Source: Acidobacteriota bacterium (GTDB lineage: Bacteria > Acidobacteriota > Terriglobia > Terriglobales > Acidobacteriaceae). From it: a stretch of DNA of 51,204 nucleotides. Numbering within the stretch: the first letter of the stretch is position 1; every line of letters begins with the position of its first letter. The position numbers were made by a program, and so were the translations under genes. Below, in pieces: positions 33,665 through 41,910 of the stretch. The stretch is taken from positions 1 to 51,204 of the forward strand of contig JABBOG010000025.1 in assembly GCA_019351975.1 (NCBI GenBank), written 5' to 3'. The notes under the pieces were generated by a model. It did not search any database. It had not been told where the DNA came from and saw only the letters and a list, made by a program, of their open reading frames with translations.

Positions 33665-35520
33665 ACAATTCCACACAGATCGCCTCACACCTCCTTCGCT
33701 CCCGCATCGGCAAACTTTGCGTCGCCATCACCGGTTCATCGCCAGAAGAGATGATCGAAAAGGCCACCGAAGTCCTCAAAGAGACGAGCTTCCTCGAATT
33801 TCGCCTCGATTACCTCGCCAAACCCGCCCTGGCCCTCCCCCTGCTCAAACAGTTCCTCACCGAACACAGCGCAGCCACGGCCATCGCCACCTGTCGCTGC
33901 AAAGAAAATGGCGGCCGCTTCAATGGCTCCAGCACCGCGGCCCTCGACATCCTGCTCGCCGCTGCCGCCTCTTCCTTTCAGCTCGTCGACATCGAGCTTG
34001 AGTCTGTTGAAAAGTTGCCAAAAAATACGCTCTCCCGCATCCGCGAGGCTGGCGCAGCCGTCATCATCAGCTATCACGACTTCCACGCCACCAAAGACCT
34101 CGACGCCATCTATCAGCGCATCAAGCCGCACGCACCCGACTACACCAAGATCGTTCCCACCGCCCGCACCCTCTCCGACAACATCACCCTCATGCGCTTC
34201 CTCGAACGCGTCGAAGACGAGTCCAACTCCTCCGTCGTCGGCATCTGCATGGGAGACCCCGGCATCATCTCCCGCGTCCTCGGCCTCCGCTCCGGCTCCG
34301 CCTTCACCTTCGCAGCCGCTACCGAAGGCGAAGAGACCGCCCCCGGCCAGATCGCCGCGCGCACCCTCATCGACACCTATCGCATCAGCCAGGTAGACGC
34401 CGCAACCAAGGTCTACGGCGTCGCCGGCAACCCCATCCGCAGCTCGCTCTCGCCGCTCATGCTCAACACCGCCTTCCGCCGCGAGACCGTCAACGCCGTC
34501 TACCTCGGCCTCCAGACCTCCAAAGCCGACGACCTCTTCAAGCTCGCCCGCGAGGTCCCCATCCAGGGCCTCAGCATCACCATGCCCCTCAAGCAGGACG
34601 TCATGCCCCTGCTCGAGCACACCGACCCTCTCTCCGCCAAGATCGGTGCCGTCAACACCATCCTCCGCGCCAAAGACGGCAAGTTCTACGGATTCAACAC
34701 CGACGTCGCAGGCATCATCCAGCCGATCGAACGCCGCCTTCCCCTCAAAGACGCGAAGGTTCTCGTCCTCGGTGCTGGCGGTGCCGCACGCGCCGCCGTC
34801 TTCGGCTGCCGCGACAAAGGTGCCGAGGTCTTCATCCTCAACCGCACACCCGAGACCGCACAGAAGCTCGCACGCCAGTCCGGCGCCAAGGCCATCAAGC
34901 GCGAAGTCGTCGCCAAAACCCACTTCGATGTCATCATCAACGCCACGCCCATCGGCATGGCCAGCAACACCACAAAGAACACCCCCGCGTCCCCACTCGA
35001 AGCCGCCGAGATCAACGCCCGCTACGTCTTCGACCTCGTCTACAACCCCATCGAAACCCCGCTTCTTCGCCTCGCGCGCCAGAAGGGCATCCCCGTCATC
35101 ACCGGCGTCGAGATGTTCGTCCAGCAAGGCGCACGCCAGTTCGAGATCTGGACCGGCAAGCCCGCCCCCGAAGAAGAGATGCTCCGCGTCGTCCTCCACG
35201 CCCTTCGCCAGGGCTCCGACCCCACCTTAACCGTAGCCGCCCCCCCATCACCGGCAGCCGAAACACCTGCCCCGGCGCCCGCCCCAGAGACAAGCGAAGC
35301 CACACCCAAACCGGCCCCAGCCAGGCCAACTCCAGCCAAGCCCGTTCCAGCTAAACCCACGCCAGCCAAGCCCACGCCAGCCAAACCAGCTCCCGCGAAA
35401 CCTCAGGCGAAGCAGCCGGTAAAACCCGTCGCTGCCTCAAAAGCTCCTGCGAAACCTGCTCCAAAGAAAGCCGTAGCCAAAGCTCCGGCAAAGGCCAAAC
35501 CCAAGCCGAAATCGCGGTAG
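33661..35520 (+). CDS. Bifunctional 3-dehydroquinate dehydratase / shikimate dehydrogenase with basic tail
   Basis: A fusion catalysing two successive steps of the shikimate pathway. Residues about 15-235 are a type I dehydroquinase with catalytic H139 (SYHDF) and Schiff-base K163 (YTKIV). Residues about 245-520 are shikimate dehydrogenase with NPIRSSLSP, K311 (MPLKQD), D348 (FNTDVAG) and the NADP fold GAGGAARAAVFG. The order resembles plant enzymes. The last roughly 95 residues are Ala/Pro/Lys-rich, with repeats of the type PAKPTPAKP and PKKAVAKAPAKAKPKPKSR, as in histone-H1-like tails. The protein has 619 residues. The start lacks a Shine-Dalgarno and overlaps a small ORF. Confidence 0.94.
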   Translation: MNNSTQIASHLLRSRIGKLCVAITGSSPEEMIEKATEVLKETSFLEFRLDYLAKPALALPLLKQFLTEHSAATAIATCRCKENGGRFNGSSTAALDILLAAAASSFQLVDIELESVEKLPKNTLSRIREAGAAVIISYHDFHATKDLDAIYQRIKPHAPDYTKIVPTARTLSDNITLMRFLERVEDESNSSVVGICMGDPGIISRVLGLRSGSAFTFAAATEGEETAPGQIAARTLIDTYRISQVDAATKVYGVAGNPIRSSLSPLMLNTAFRRETVNAVYLGLQTSKADDLFKLAREVPIQGLSITMPLKQDVMPLLEHTDPLSAKIGAVNTILRAKDGKFYGFNTDVAGIIQPIERRLPLKDAKVLVLGAGGAARAAVFGCRDKGAEVFILNRTPETAQKLARQSGAKAIKREVVAKTHFDVIINATPIGMASNTTKNTPASPLEAAEINARYVFDLVYNPIETPLLRLARQKGIPVITGVEMFVQQGARQFEIWTGKPAPEEEMLRVVLHALRQGSDPTLTVAAPPSPAAETPAPAPAPETSEATPKPAPARPTPAKPVPAKPTPAKPTPAKPAPAKPQAKQPVKPVAASKAPAKPAPKKAVAKAPAKAKPKPKSR

Positions 35521-35569
35521 TCAACATGCAGGTCACGCCGCCTCGTGACCTGCGCATATCGCCCGGCGC

Positions 35570-37735
35570 TTACCCCTCCAGGCTCTGCCGCAACCATCCC
35601 TGCAGCGCCGACATACTCACCTCGCGACCCAGAAACGCCTGTACCAGCTCCCTCGCCGGCTTCGACCCGCCCAGCTCCAGCACCGCCTGCCGATATCGCC
35701 GCGCCACCGGCCCCTCCACCAGATTCTTGCGGTCGAACTCCGCAAAGAACTCCAGCGCCATCACCTTGTCATACAGATACGTGTAGTAGTTTGACGTGTA
35801 CCCCACAAGGTGCGTGAACGCCGCGTACATCCGGTTCCCTTCCACAAACTCATACTTCGAAAACCGGTCGTATCCCGCCTTCAGCAGCGCGTCCAGATCC
35901 AATTCGCCTGCCTTCTTGTCGTGTGTCTCCAGCGAGTACGTTGCATACATCACCTGCGTCAGCGTGCTCAGCGCGCGCCCATGCGCACTCGCCTTCACCA
36001 TTCGCGCAAACACCTCCTTCGGAATCGACTCTCCCGTCTGATAGTGCCGCGCAAACGTCCCCACCAGTGCCGCGTCCTCGAAAAACTCCTCCAGCATCTG
36101 CGACGGCACCTCAACAAAATCCCCCTCCGTCGCAATCCCCGACTGCCCCGCCCACCGCTGCCGTCCTCCCAGTACCTCATGCATCAGGTGCCCAAACTCG
36201 TGAAAGTACGTCACCACATCCGCATACTGCATCAGCCCGAAGTCCTCACCCTTCGGCTCCGGAAAGTTACACACCAGCGAAGCCTCCGGCACCTGCTGCC
36301 CCTGCACCCCGCCCACCAGCGAGCACTCACTGAACCACTTGCTCTTGCCCTCGCGCGGATGCATATCCAGATAAATCCTCCCCACCACTGCACCTTTATA
36401 TCGACTGGAGTCTTCAACCTTCGATCCCACCGCAACGCTGTCATCTCGACCGGAGTCGGCGCTCTTTGCGGGTGCCCCATTCATGACGACGGCTTCATCG
36501 TCGGCATGGGTGGGATCCGACCCTCCATCATCCATCACGTCAAACGCCTTCACCCCATCAGCCCACACCGCCGCACGCTCGTTCCGCACAAACCTCACCC
36601 CAAACAGCTTCCCCGCCGTCATCAGAATCCCCGCCTCCACCTGCTCATACGGAAAATACGGCCGCACGCTCTGCGAATCAAAGTCATACATCGCCCTCCG
36701 ATACTGCTCCTCCCAATACCGTGCATCGCTCAGCGTCAACGGCAGCGCCTCCGGGTTCCGTCCGCGCACAAACGCCTCCAGCTCCACAAACTCCTGTTGC
36801 GCCGTCTCTCTCGCGGCCGCCTCCACCTCATCCAGAAACTTCCGCATATTTGCCGCCGAACCCATCATCTGGTCCACCGTCGCCAGGTCAGCCCAGCTTC
36901 TGAACCCCAGCAGCCCCGCCATCTCCTCGCGCGCCGCCAGCAGGTCCAGCAGCACCTGCTTGTTCGTCGGATACCCCCTGTCGTTGTACGCCAGATACAT
37001 CTGCCGCCGCAGCTTCGGGCTCACCGCATAGCTCATCACCGGCGACATCTCCGGCGGGTCCGTCGTCAGCACGACCGCCCCCTCCGCCACCAGCTTCACC
37101 CCGCTCTCCAACGCCTCCGTCCTCACCCCATGCCGCGCCAGAGTATCCTCCGGCAGCCCAAACAGCTCGTCCACATCCTCAACTTCAATCTTGCGCACGT
37201 CATCCTGCACCGTCCGGCTAAAGCTCATACTCAGCTCGGTCATCTTGTCGGCCAGCGCGCGCACCCGCTCCCTCGTCGCGTCGTCCTTGTCCACACCCGA
37301 CAGCCGATACCCCAGCAGCGTCCGTTCCATGTAATACCGCGTCGCCTCATCCTCTCCGCTCACATCCACCTCCGCCAGCGCCGCATACACCTCGCGGTTC
37401 AGGCTCAGCGCCACTCCTTCAGCACCAATCACCTGCGACAAAGCCTGCGCCGCGTCCCTCACCTCCGCCACCGGGTGCACCATGAACATCACACCGCTCT
37501 GGCTTCCCGCCATCCGCAGATGCCAGCTCGCGCGGTCATACGCCGCCAGCGTATTCCCCACCGTGCGCTCTCCCGTTACCGCCAGCAAATCCACAATCTT
37601 CGTCCGCGAAGCCTCTAAATGCGCCTCCACCCACGCCTTCGTCTCCTCCGCACCCATCGCGCCCGCCCACAAATGCAGCTCATCCCGCACCACGCCCGTC
37701 TCCAAACCCGCATCCGCAACCTGCATCATTCGCAT
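35570..37735 (-). CDS. M3-family zinc metallopeptidase (oligopeptidase) with internal insertion
   Basis: A 721-residue thimet-oligopeptidase-like enzyme that degrades short peptides. The zinc site is H512-E-F-G-H516, with the third ligand expected in EVPSQMLEEFF. Family marks are YLDMHPREGKSKW, ALVGTFARHY and the C-terminal YTYLYDKVMALEFF. Between KAFDVMDD and KGAVVGRIYLD, residues about 402-446 form an acidic, low-complexity insertion encoded by a repeat-like DNA segment; homologues usually pass from FDV to GRIYLD through only a few residues. The start region has GGATGGAGAG near the first ATG. A small protein gene lies 43 bases upstream. Confidence 0.92.
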   Translation of the reverse strand: MRMMQVADAGLETGVVRDELHLWAGAMGAEETKAWVEAHLEASRTKIVDLLAVTGERTVGNTLAAYDRASWHLRMAGSQSGVMFMVHPVAEVRDAAQALSQVIGAEGVALSLNREVYAALAEVDVSGEDEATRYYMERTLLGYRLSGVDKDDATRERVRALADKMTELSMSFSRTVQDDVRKIEVEDVDELFGLPEDTLARHGVRTEALESGVKLVAEGAVVLTTDPPEMSPVMSYAVSPKLRRQMYLAYNDRGYPTNKQVLLDLLAAREEMAGLLGFRSWADLATVDQMMGSAANMRKFLDEVEAAARETAQQEFVELEAFVRGRNPEALPLTLSDARYWEEQYRRAMYDFDSQSVRPYFPYEQVEAGILMTAGKLFGVRFVRNERAAVWADGVKAFDVMDDGGSDPTHADDEAVVMNGAPAKSADSGRDDSVAVGSKVEDSSRYKGAVVGRIYLDMHPREGKSKWFSECSLVGGVQGQQVPEASLVCNFPEPKGEDFGLMQYADVVTYFHEFGHLMHEVLGGRQRWAGQSGIATEGDFVEVPSQMLEEFFEDAALVGTFARHYQTGESIPKEVFARMVKASAHGRALSTLTQVMYATYSLETHDKKAGELDLDALLKAGYDRFSKYEFVEGNRMYAAFTHLVGYTSNYYTYLYDKVMALEFFAEFDRKNLVEGPVARRYRQAVLELGGSKPARELVQAFLGREVSMSALQGWLRQSLEG
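36396..36535. repeat. Repeat-like segment inside the M3 peptidase gene
   Basis: The segment contains two near-identical copies of CGACYGGAGTC (about 36400 and 36448). It also has a long hairpin at 36476-36514, whose arms start CCCAT-TCATGACGACG and end CGTCG-GCATGGGTGGG. The wording TCATCTCGACCGGAG and GTGCCCCATTCATG matches interspersed intergenic repeats that I recall from acidobacteria. It stays in frame with the peptidase. Confidence 0.65.
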
Positions 37736-37778
37736 CTCTCCATCCCAAAACTTCCTGCTTCAACTCTACGTGATTTGT

Positions 37779-38027
37779 TCAAGGACGCCTGTCGCTCCCA
37801 GCCCCATAGTGCTTCAACTCCGCCATTGCCTTACCATAAGCCGCCCGAATCTCCGTCTGGCTGAAGCATCTGTCCCAGAACTCCGTCGCCAGTTGCGCCA
37901 TCGCCACGTCCAGCACGCCGCTCTCTGGCCACGGATTACTCGCGTGCAGCTCCGCCAACTCTCTCCCAAACTCATACACAACCCGGTTCAGCCTCCTCTG
38001 CCAGACATCCCCAGCATCCTCCATCAT
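37779..38027 (-). CDS. Small conserved-looking hypothetical protein
   Basis: An 82-residue soluble, largely helical protein (MMEDAGDVWQRRLNRVVYEF) with AGGAGGG eight bases before its ATG on the minus strand. It reads towards the M3 peptidase gene, 43 bases away, and probably shares its transcript. WQRRLNRVVYEFGRELAELHASNP and MAQLATEFWDRCFSQTEIRAAY look like two helices. I do not recognise the family. Confidence 0.65.
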   Translation of the reverse strand: MMEDAGDVWQRRLNRVVYEFGRELAELHASNPWPESGVLDVAMAQLATEFWDRCFSQTEIRAAYGKAMAELKHYGAGSDRRP

Positions 38028-38107
38028 CTGCTGCCCTCCTCTTCCTCAACCGATTTGCATCTTTCCTCTCCACGAACCTACAGCCAAAATCGCGCGAAAG
38101 AAAAACA

Positions 38108-38137
38108 TTGACAATCGTATCTGCGATGGAATAGGGT
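38108..38137 (+). promoter_or_regulatory. Sigma-70-type promoter for the TonB-domain gene
   Basis: TTGACA (38108-38113) is followed after 18 bases by TAGGGT (38132-38137), in an AT-richer stretch 36-65 bases before the ATG at 38173. It is the clearest -35/-10 pair in the window. Confidence 0.5.
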
Positions 38138-38172
38138 GGTGATGGGTACTCTTACCCACTGAGGTTACTTCC

Positions 38173-38625
38173 ATGAAGCGTACCATGTTGGCCATCCTCG
38201 CGATCTCCCCCGTGCTGCTCCACGCACAGGCCAAATCGCCTGCTCAGCCCAGTTCTACGCCTGTTCTTCAGTCCAGCAATACCCAGCCCGCCGCCTTCGC
38301 CGCTGTCAGTGCATCCGACCGCGACATCGCAGCCCCAGCCCCGGTTCGCATCTCCACCGGCGTTACACCTCCAACCCTCATCCACTCCGTTAACGTCGAT
38401 ACCAACCACATCCTGCAAATGCCTGTCGGCCAGCCCCAGAATGTCACCGTTGACATGATCGTCGACGAAAACGGTAAGCCCTCCAACGTCAAAGTCGTCA
38501 AATCCGCCGACATCTTCACGGATAGAGGCGTCGTCTCCGCCGTCAATCAGTACCGTTACAAGCCCGCCACCCTCAACGGCAGCCCCGTTCCCATGGCTGT
38601 CACCCTCCAGTTCACCATCGAATAG
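38173..38625 (+). CDS. Exported TonB C-terminal-domain protein
   Basis: A 150-residue protein with a signal peptide (MKRTMLAILAISPVLLHAQA) and a Pro/Ser-rich linker to about residue 60. A TonB C-terminal-like domain follows (VTVDMIVDENGKPSNVKVVKSA and VVSAVNQYRYKPATLNGSPVPMAVTLQFTI). It lacks the N-terminal membrane anchor of true TonB, so it is probably a periplasmic stand-alone domain rather than an energy transducer. The gene is monocistronic, with a recognisable promoter upstream. Confidence 0.82.
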   Translation: MKRTMLAILAISPVLLHAQAKSPAQPSSTPVLQSSNTQPAAFAAVSASDRDIAAPAPVRISTGVTPPTLIHSVNVDTNHILQMPVGQPQNVTVDMIVDENGKPSNVKVVKSADIFTDRGVVSAVNQYRYKPATLNGSPVPMAVTLQFTIE

Positions 38626-38730
38626 CTTTGCCCGTAGCACACTCCTCCAGGGACGGTGGCCACCGCCTCCGTCCCTTCTTTCCATCAAAACTCACCCCAA
38701 CACCCTGCGCCATTCGCCCGCTTCCCCTCT

Positions 38731-38736
38731 TACAAT
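38731..38736 (+). promoter_or_regulatory. Possible -10 box (TACAAT) for the VKOR gene
   Basis: TACAAT ends nine bases before the ATG at 38746; no Shine-Dalgarno is present. A transcript would have no leader or a few bases only. Confidence 0.45.
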
Positions 38737-38745
38737 AAGAGCATC

Positions 38746-39210
38746 ATGCGCTTCCTGATCGCTCTGCTCGCCATCGCCGGTATCTTCGACTCGACCCTCG
38801 CCCTGCGCATTCACAACCAGAACCCCGCCGACGCTCCTCCCTGCGCCGTCACCGAAAAGTTCGACTGCGGTGCCGTCAACCACGGCCGCTACGCCGTCTT
38901 CCCGCCCATCGGCTTCGACGAAGCCGCAAACTCCGGCAAAGTCCACATCCCCGTCGCCATCATCGGCATCATCGGCTACGCCATCATCGGCATCCTCGCT
39001 CTCACCAGGCAATACTGGCTCACCCTCCAGGTCACTGAGATCGGCTTCGCCTGCGCTGCCTTCCTCTCCTACCTCGAAGCCTACGTCATCGAAAAATGGT
39101 GCATCTACTGCCTGTGGTCCATGGCCATCGTCACCACCATCCTCCTCTGCACCATCGCGACGCTCGTCATGAACCACCTGCAACGACGCCGTGCCCCCAT
39201 GCGCTCCTGA
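38746..39210 (+). CDS. Vitamin K epoxide reductase (VKOR) family protein
   Basis: A 154-residue inner-membrane protein with four hydrophobic segments. The redox centre is C119-I-Y-C122 on the last-but-one helix, and the loop pair C33 and C41 is near the first helix, as in bacterial VKOR proteins that reoxidise a DsbA-like partner using quinone. The start at 38746 is chosen because the family begins at the first helix and a TACAAT box lies just upstream. No DsbA-like thioredoxin is fused or adjacent. Confidence 0.9.
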   Translation: MRFLIALLAIAGIFDSTLALRIHNQNPADAPPCAVTEKFDCGAVNHGRYAVFPPIGFDEAANSGKVHIPVAIIGIIGYAIIGILALTRQYWLTLQVTEIGFACAAFLSYLEAYVIEKWCIYCLWSMAIVTTILLCTIATLVMNHLQRRRAPMRS

Positions 39211-39232
39211 ACCTCGCACCCTGCGCAGCAGC

Positions 39233-39238
39233 TACAAT
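39233..39238 (+). promoter_or_regulatory. Possible -10 box (TACAAT) for the coiled-coil gene
   Basis: TACAAT ends six bases before the ATG at 39245, with no Shine-Dalgarno. Confidence 0.5.
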
Positions 39239-39244
39239 CCACCC

Positions 39245-39625
39245 ATGTGGCCATCCATCGCGCAGAACGTCGTTGAACTCCTCGTCCCCCACCTCGGCAC
39301 CGCCGTCACCCGCGTCTTCAGCAAACAACTCGCTCCCGCCACCATCGACAGCGCCGACCCCCTCGCCCAAAGCCTCCGCACCGACGTCAGCCGCATCTCC
39401 GCATCCCACGACAGCCTCTTCCGCCAGCTCAGCGATCAATCCGACAAGCTCTCCACCATCTCCTCCGACACCCACTCCATCAAGCTCCAAACCGCCGCCA
39501 TCGAAGACCGCCTCATCGCCCTCGAGCGCCGCGCCTCCACCCAGCAAACCCTCGCCGCCGCTATCCTCTTCCTCCTCGCCGCCTGCACCGTCCTCCTTTT
39601 GATCCTCCTCCTGCATCGCCCCTGA
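39245..39625 (+). CDS. Coiled-coil protein with a C-terminal membrane anchor
   Basis: A 126-residue protein of unknown family. After a short helical region (MWPSIAQNVVELLVPHLG) there is a heptad-like stretch from about 45 to 100 (DVSRISASHDSLFRQLSDQSDKL in part). A hydrophobic tail anchor follows (about 103-122, AAAILFLLAACTVLLLILLL). The topology suggests a tail-anchored cytoplasmic coiled coil. The start is leaderless in appearance. Confidence 0.65.
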   Translation: MWPSIAQNVVELLVPHLGTAVTRVFSKQLAPATIDSADPLAQSLRTDVSRISASHDSLFRQLSDQSDKLSTISSDTHSIKLQTAAIEDRLIALERRASTQQTLAAAILFLLAACTVLLLILLLHRP

Positions 39626-39661
39626 CCCTCGCCGCGCGTCCACACCACCCGGCCAATTCCA

Positions 39662-39667
39662 TATACT
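39662..39667 (+). promoter_or_regulatory. Possible -10 box (TATACT) for threonine dehydratase
   Basis: TATACT ends six bases before the GTG start at 39674, with no Shine-Dalgarno. Confidence 0.5.
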
Positions 39668-39673
39668 GATCCA

Positions 39674-40813
39674 GTGCCTAACCTCGTCACCCTCGCCGAC
39701 ATCCAGTCCGCCGCCCATCGCATCGCTCCCGCCGCCGTCCGCACGCCGCTCGTTCGCCTCACCCGCGCCCGCCTCCGCATGGCCGGCTTCCCGGAGCTCT
39801 CCGAGACCGCGCCCGACATCTACCTCAAAGACGAGTCCGCCCAGCCCATCCACAGCTTCAAGCTCCGCGGTGCCTACAACAAGATCGCGCAGCTCTCGCC
39901 CGACGAGCTTCGCCGCGGCGTCATCACCTACTCCTCCGGAAACCACGCGCAGGGCGTCGCCTACGCAGCACGCGCTCTCGGCGCCAAAGCCATCATCGTC
40001 ATGCCCTCCAACGCGCCACAGATCAAGCGCGACGCCACACTAGCCCTCGGCGCGGAAATTGTCGAAGTTGGCCCCGCCAGCTCCGAGCGCAAACACAAGG
40101 CCGAAGCCCTCGCCGCCCTCCACGGCTACACCATCATCCCGCCCTACGACGATCCAGCCATCATCGCCGGCCAGGCCACCTGCGGCCTCGAAATCCTCGA
40201 ACAACTCCCCAACGTCGATCTCGTCCTCTCCCCCGTCTCCGGCGGCGGCCTGCTCTCCGGCGTCTCCACCGCCATCAAGCTCTCCGCAGCACCATCTTCC
40301 AACTCCATCCACAGCGGGCAGGAGCATCGCCCTGAAGGGGACCGACTTCAGTCCGTCCGTTCCACGCAGCAGCAAAGCGGCGGCTTCAGCCGTGGAGGCA
40401 GTGATAGCTCCCCTATTCAAATCTTCGGCTGCGAACCCGAGCTCGCCGCCGACGCTCACGCCTCCTTCACCACCCGCACCCTCACCGAGTGGCCCGCCGA
40501 ACTCACCTCCCGCACCCTCTGCGACGGCCTCCGCACCCAGTCCCTCGGTGCCCTCAACTTCGACCACATTCTCCGCTTCACCGACGGCATCCTCACCGTC
40601 ACCGAGGCCGAGATCCGCACCGCTACCCGCATCATCCTTCAAGCCACTAAGCTTACCGCCGAGCCTTCAGGCGCCATCACCCTCGCAGCCGCGCTCTTCC
40701 ACACCCACCAGCTTCCACCCGCCCGAAAGATCGTCGCCATCCTTTCCGGCGGCAACCTCGACCCCACTCTCCGCACCGAACTCCTCAACCAAAACGAGCC
40801 GATGAGCGCGTAA
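39674..40813 (+). CDS. Threonine/serine dehydratase with an in-frame repeat insertion
   Basis: A PLP-dependent fold-type II enzyme that deaminates threonine to 2-oxobutanoate. The GTG start gives 379 residues. The PLP lysine lies in HSFKLRGAYN, the serine-rich loop is YSSGNHAQGVA, and the phosphate-binding loop is SGGGLLSG. There is no C-terminal ACT regulatory domain. Residues about 205-247 (within SGQEHRPEGDRLQSVRSTQQ and onwards) are polar and low-complexity. They interrupt the step from TAIKL to IQIFGCEPE that is normally short, and the underlying DNA is a hairpin-rich repeat. Without the insertion the protein would have the normal length of short ilvA/tdcB-type enzymes. Confidence 0.88.
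   Translation: MPNLVTLADIQSAAHRIAPAAVRTPLVRLTRARLRMAGFPELSETAPDIYLKDESAQPIHSFKLRGAYNKIAQLSPDELRRGVITYSSGNHAQGVAYAARALGAKAIIVMPSNAPQIKRDATLALGAEIVEVGPASSERKHKAEALAALHGYTIIPPYDDPAIIAGQATCGLEILEQLPNVDLVLSPVSGGGLLSGVSTAIKLSAAPSSNSIHSGQEHRPEGDRLQSVRSTQQQSGGFSRGGSDSSPIQIFGCEPELAADAHASFTTRTLTEWPAELTSRTLCDGLRTQSLGALNFDHILRFTDGILTVTEAEIRTATRIILQATKLTAEPSGAITLAAALFHTHQLPPARKIVAILSGGNLDPTLRTELLNQNEPMSA
40300..40415. repeat. Hairpin-rich repeat inside the threonine dehydratase gene
   Basis: Three stem motifs with TTCA/TGAA centres stand close together: CCCTGAAGGG (40330-40339), GGACCGACTTCAGTCCGTCC (40339-40358) and CGGCTTCAGCCG (40381-40392). They are preceded by GGGCAGGAGCATCGCCC. This is the layout of an interspersed intergenic repeat, but here it is read through in frame as protein. 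Confidence 0.75.
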
Positions 40814-40858
40814 GCGCAACAGACGTCCGAACCACGAACCTTCAAACTGCGAACCCTC

Positions 40859-41818
40859 CTAGATACACAGCAACCGCGCCGCATTCCCGTGCACCAGCGC
40901 CTCCATCTCCGCGTCACTCAACTCCAACCCTGCCAGAAAATCCCTCCCCTTCGTATTCGGGCTAAACGGGTAATCCACCGAGTACATCATCCGCTCCAGC
41001 CCCAGCACCTCCCTGCAACACTCAAACGGCGGCCGCGTAAAATATCCGCTCGTCGTCACATGAATCTGCTCCTGAAACGTCTCCAGCACCGACCGCTGCA
41101 GATGCTTCGCTGCCCCTGACAGCACCGCATTGGACCGCGCCAGCGCATACGGCAGCATCTCGCCCATGTGCCCAAGGATCAGCTGCAGCTTCGGCAGCCT
41201 GTCAAACACCCCAGCCAGAATCAGCCGCAGCGTATGGATCGCAGTCTCTGAGTGCCAACCCCACCCCGCGATCGACATCAAAAATCCCGTCTCCCCCGGT
41301 AGGCCCGCATAGTACCGCGCAAACACGTCCTCCGGCGGCGGCGCAGGATGCAGATACAGCGGCACCCCCGCGGCCTCCACCGCCTCCAGAAACGGAAAAA
41401 ACTCCGGCGCATCCAGAAACTTGCCGTCCGTCATTCCATCCAGCAACACGCCCACAAAACCCGGCAGCTTCAGACACCGTTCCATCTCTTTCACAGCATT
41501 CGCCGGCTCCTTCAACCCCGGCGTGCAGAACCCTCGAAACCGCTCAGGATGCCTTGCTATCGCCGCCGCAAGCTCATCGTGCACCCCGTGAAACACCGCC
41601 GTCTGGTCCTCCGCCGACAGCTCTTCCTTTCCCATCGCCGCCAGCGACAGCACCTGTATCCCCACCCCGCCCTCATCCATCGCCTGAATCCGCCCCTCGC
41701 CCAGATCCTGCAGCCGCCCCTGCAGCGCCCGCATCGGCTCAGGTGTCTTCTCATACGCTCCCGTGGCCTTCAAAAAATCCGCCGTCACAAAGTGCTCTTC
41801 CAACGCAATCGTCTTCAT
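40859..41818 (-). CDS. Amidohydrolase-2 family protein (ACMSD / dihydroxybenzoate decarboxylase-like)
   Basis: A 319-residue TIM-barrel protein opening MKTIALEEHFVT, where the first metal motif is EEH as in 2,3-dihydroxybenzoate-decarboxylase-like members. Further metal or active-site residues lie in YLHPAPP, LGHMGEMLPYALAR and YSVDYPFS. An ATG at 41890 is in frame and has a TCTAAT box six bases upstream, so a longer 343-residue form is possible; the shorter one fits the family start. Such enzymes decarboxylate or hydrolyse aromatic or related acids. The substrate is unknown. Confidence 0.85.
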   Translation of the reverse strand: MKTIALEEHFVTADFLKATGAYEKTPEPMRALQGRLQDLGEGRIQAMDEGGVGIQVLSLAAMGKEELSAEDQTAVFHGVHDELAAAIARHPERFRGFCTPGLKEPANAVKEMERCLKLPGFVGVLLDGMTDGKFLDAPEFFPFLEAVEAAGVPLYLHPAPPPEDVFARYYAGLPGETGFLMSIAGWGWHSETAIHTLRLILAGVFDRLPKLQLILGHMGEMLPYALARSNAVLSGAAKHLQRSVLETFQEQIHVTTSGYFTRPPFECCREVLGLERMMYSVDYPFSPNTKGRDFLAGLELSDAEMEALVHGNAARLLCI

Positions 41819-41898
41819 ACCGTCTTCAGATGCGCTCCATCTCCGTTCCACCGCAAAATCCAACCGTACCCTCACCACTCGCGCCCTCATCCCCGTAT

Positions 41899-41904
41899 TA
41901 GAAT
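41899..41904 (+). promoter_or_regulatory. Possible -10 box (TAGAAT) for leaderless uppP
   Basis: TAGAAT ends six bases before the ATG at 41911, with no Shine-Dalgarno. The overlapping ATTCTAAT on the other strand could serve the divergent amidohydrolase gene. Confidence 0.5.
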
Positions 41905-41910
41905 CGCCCT

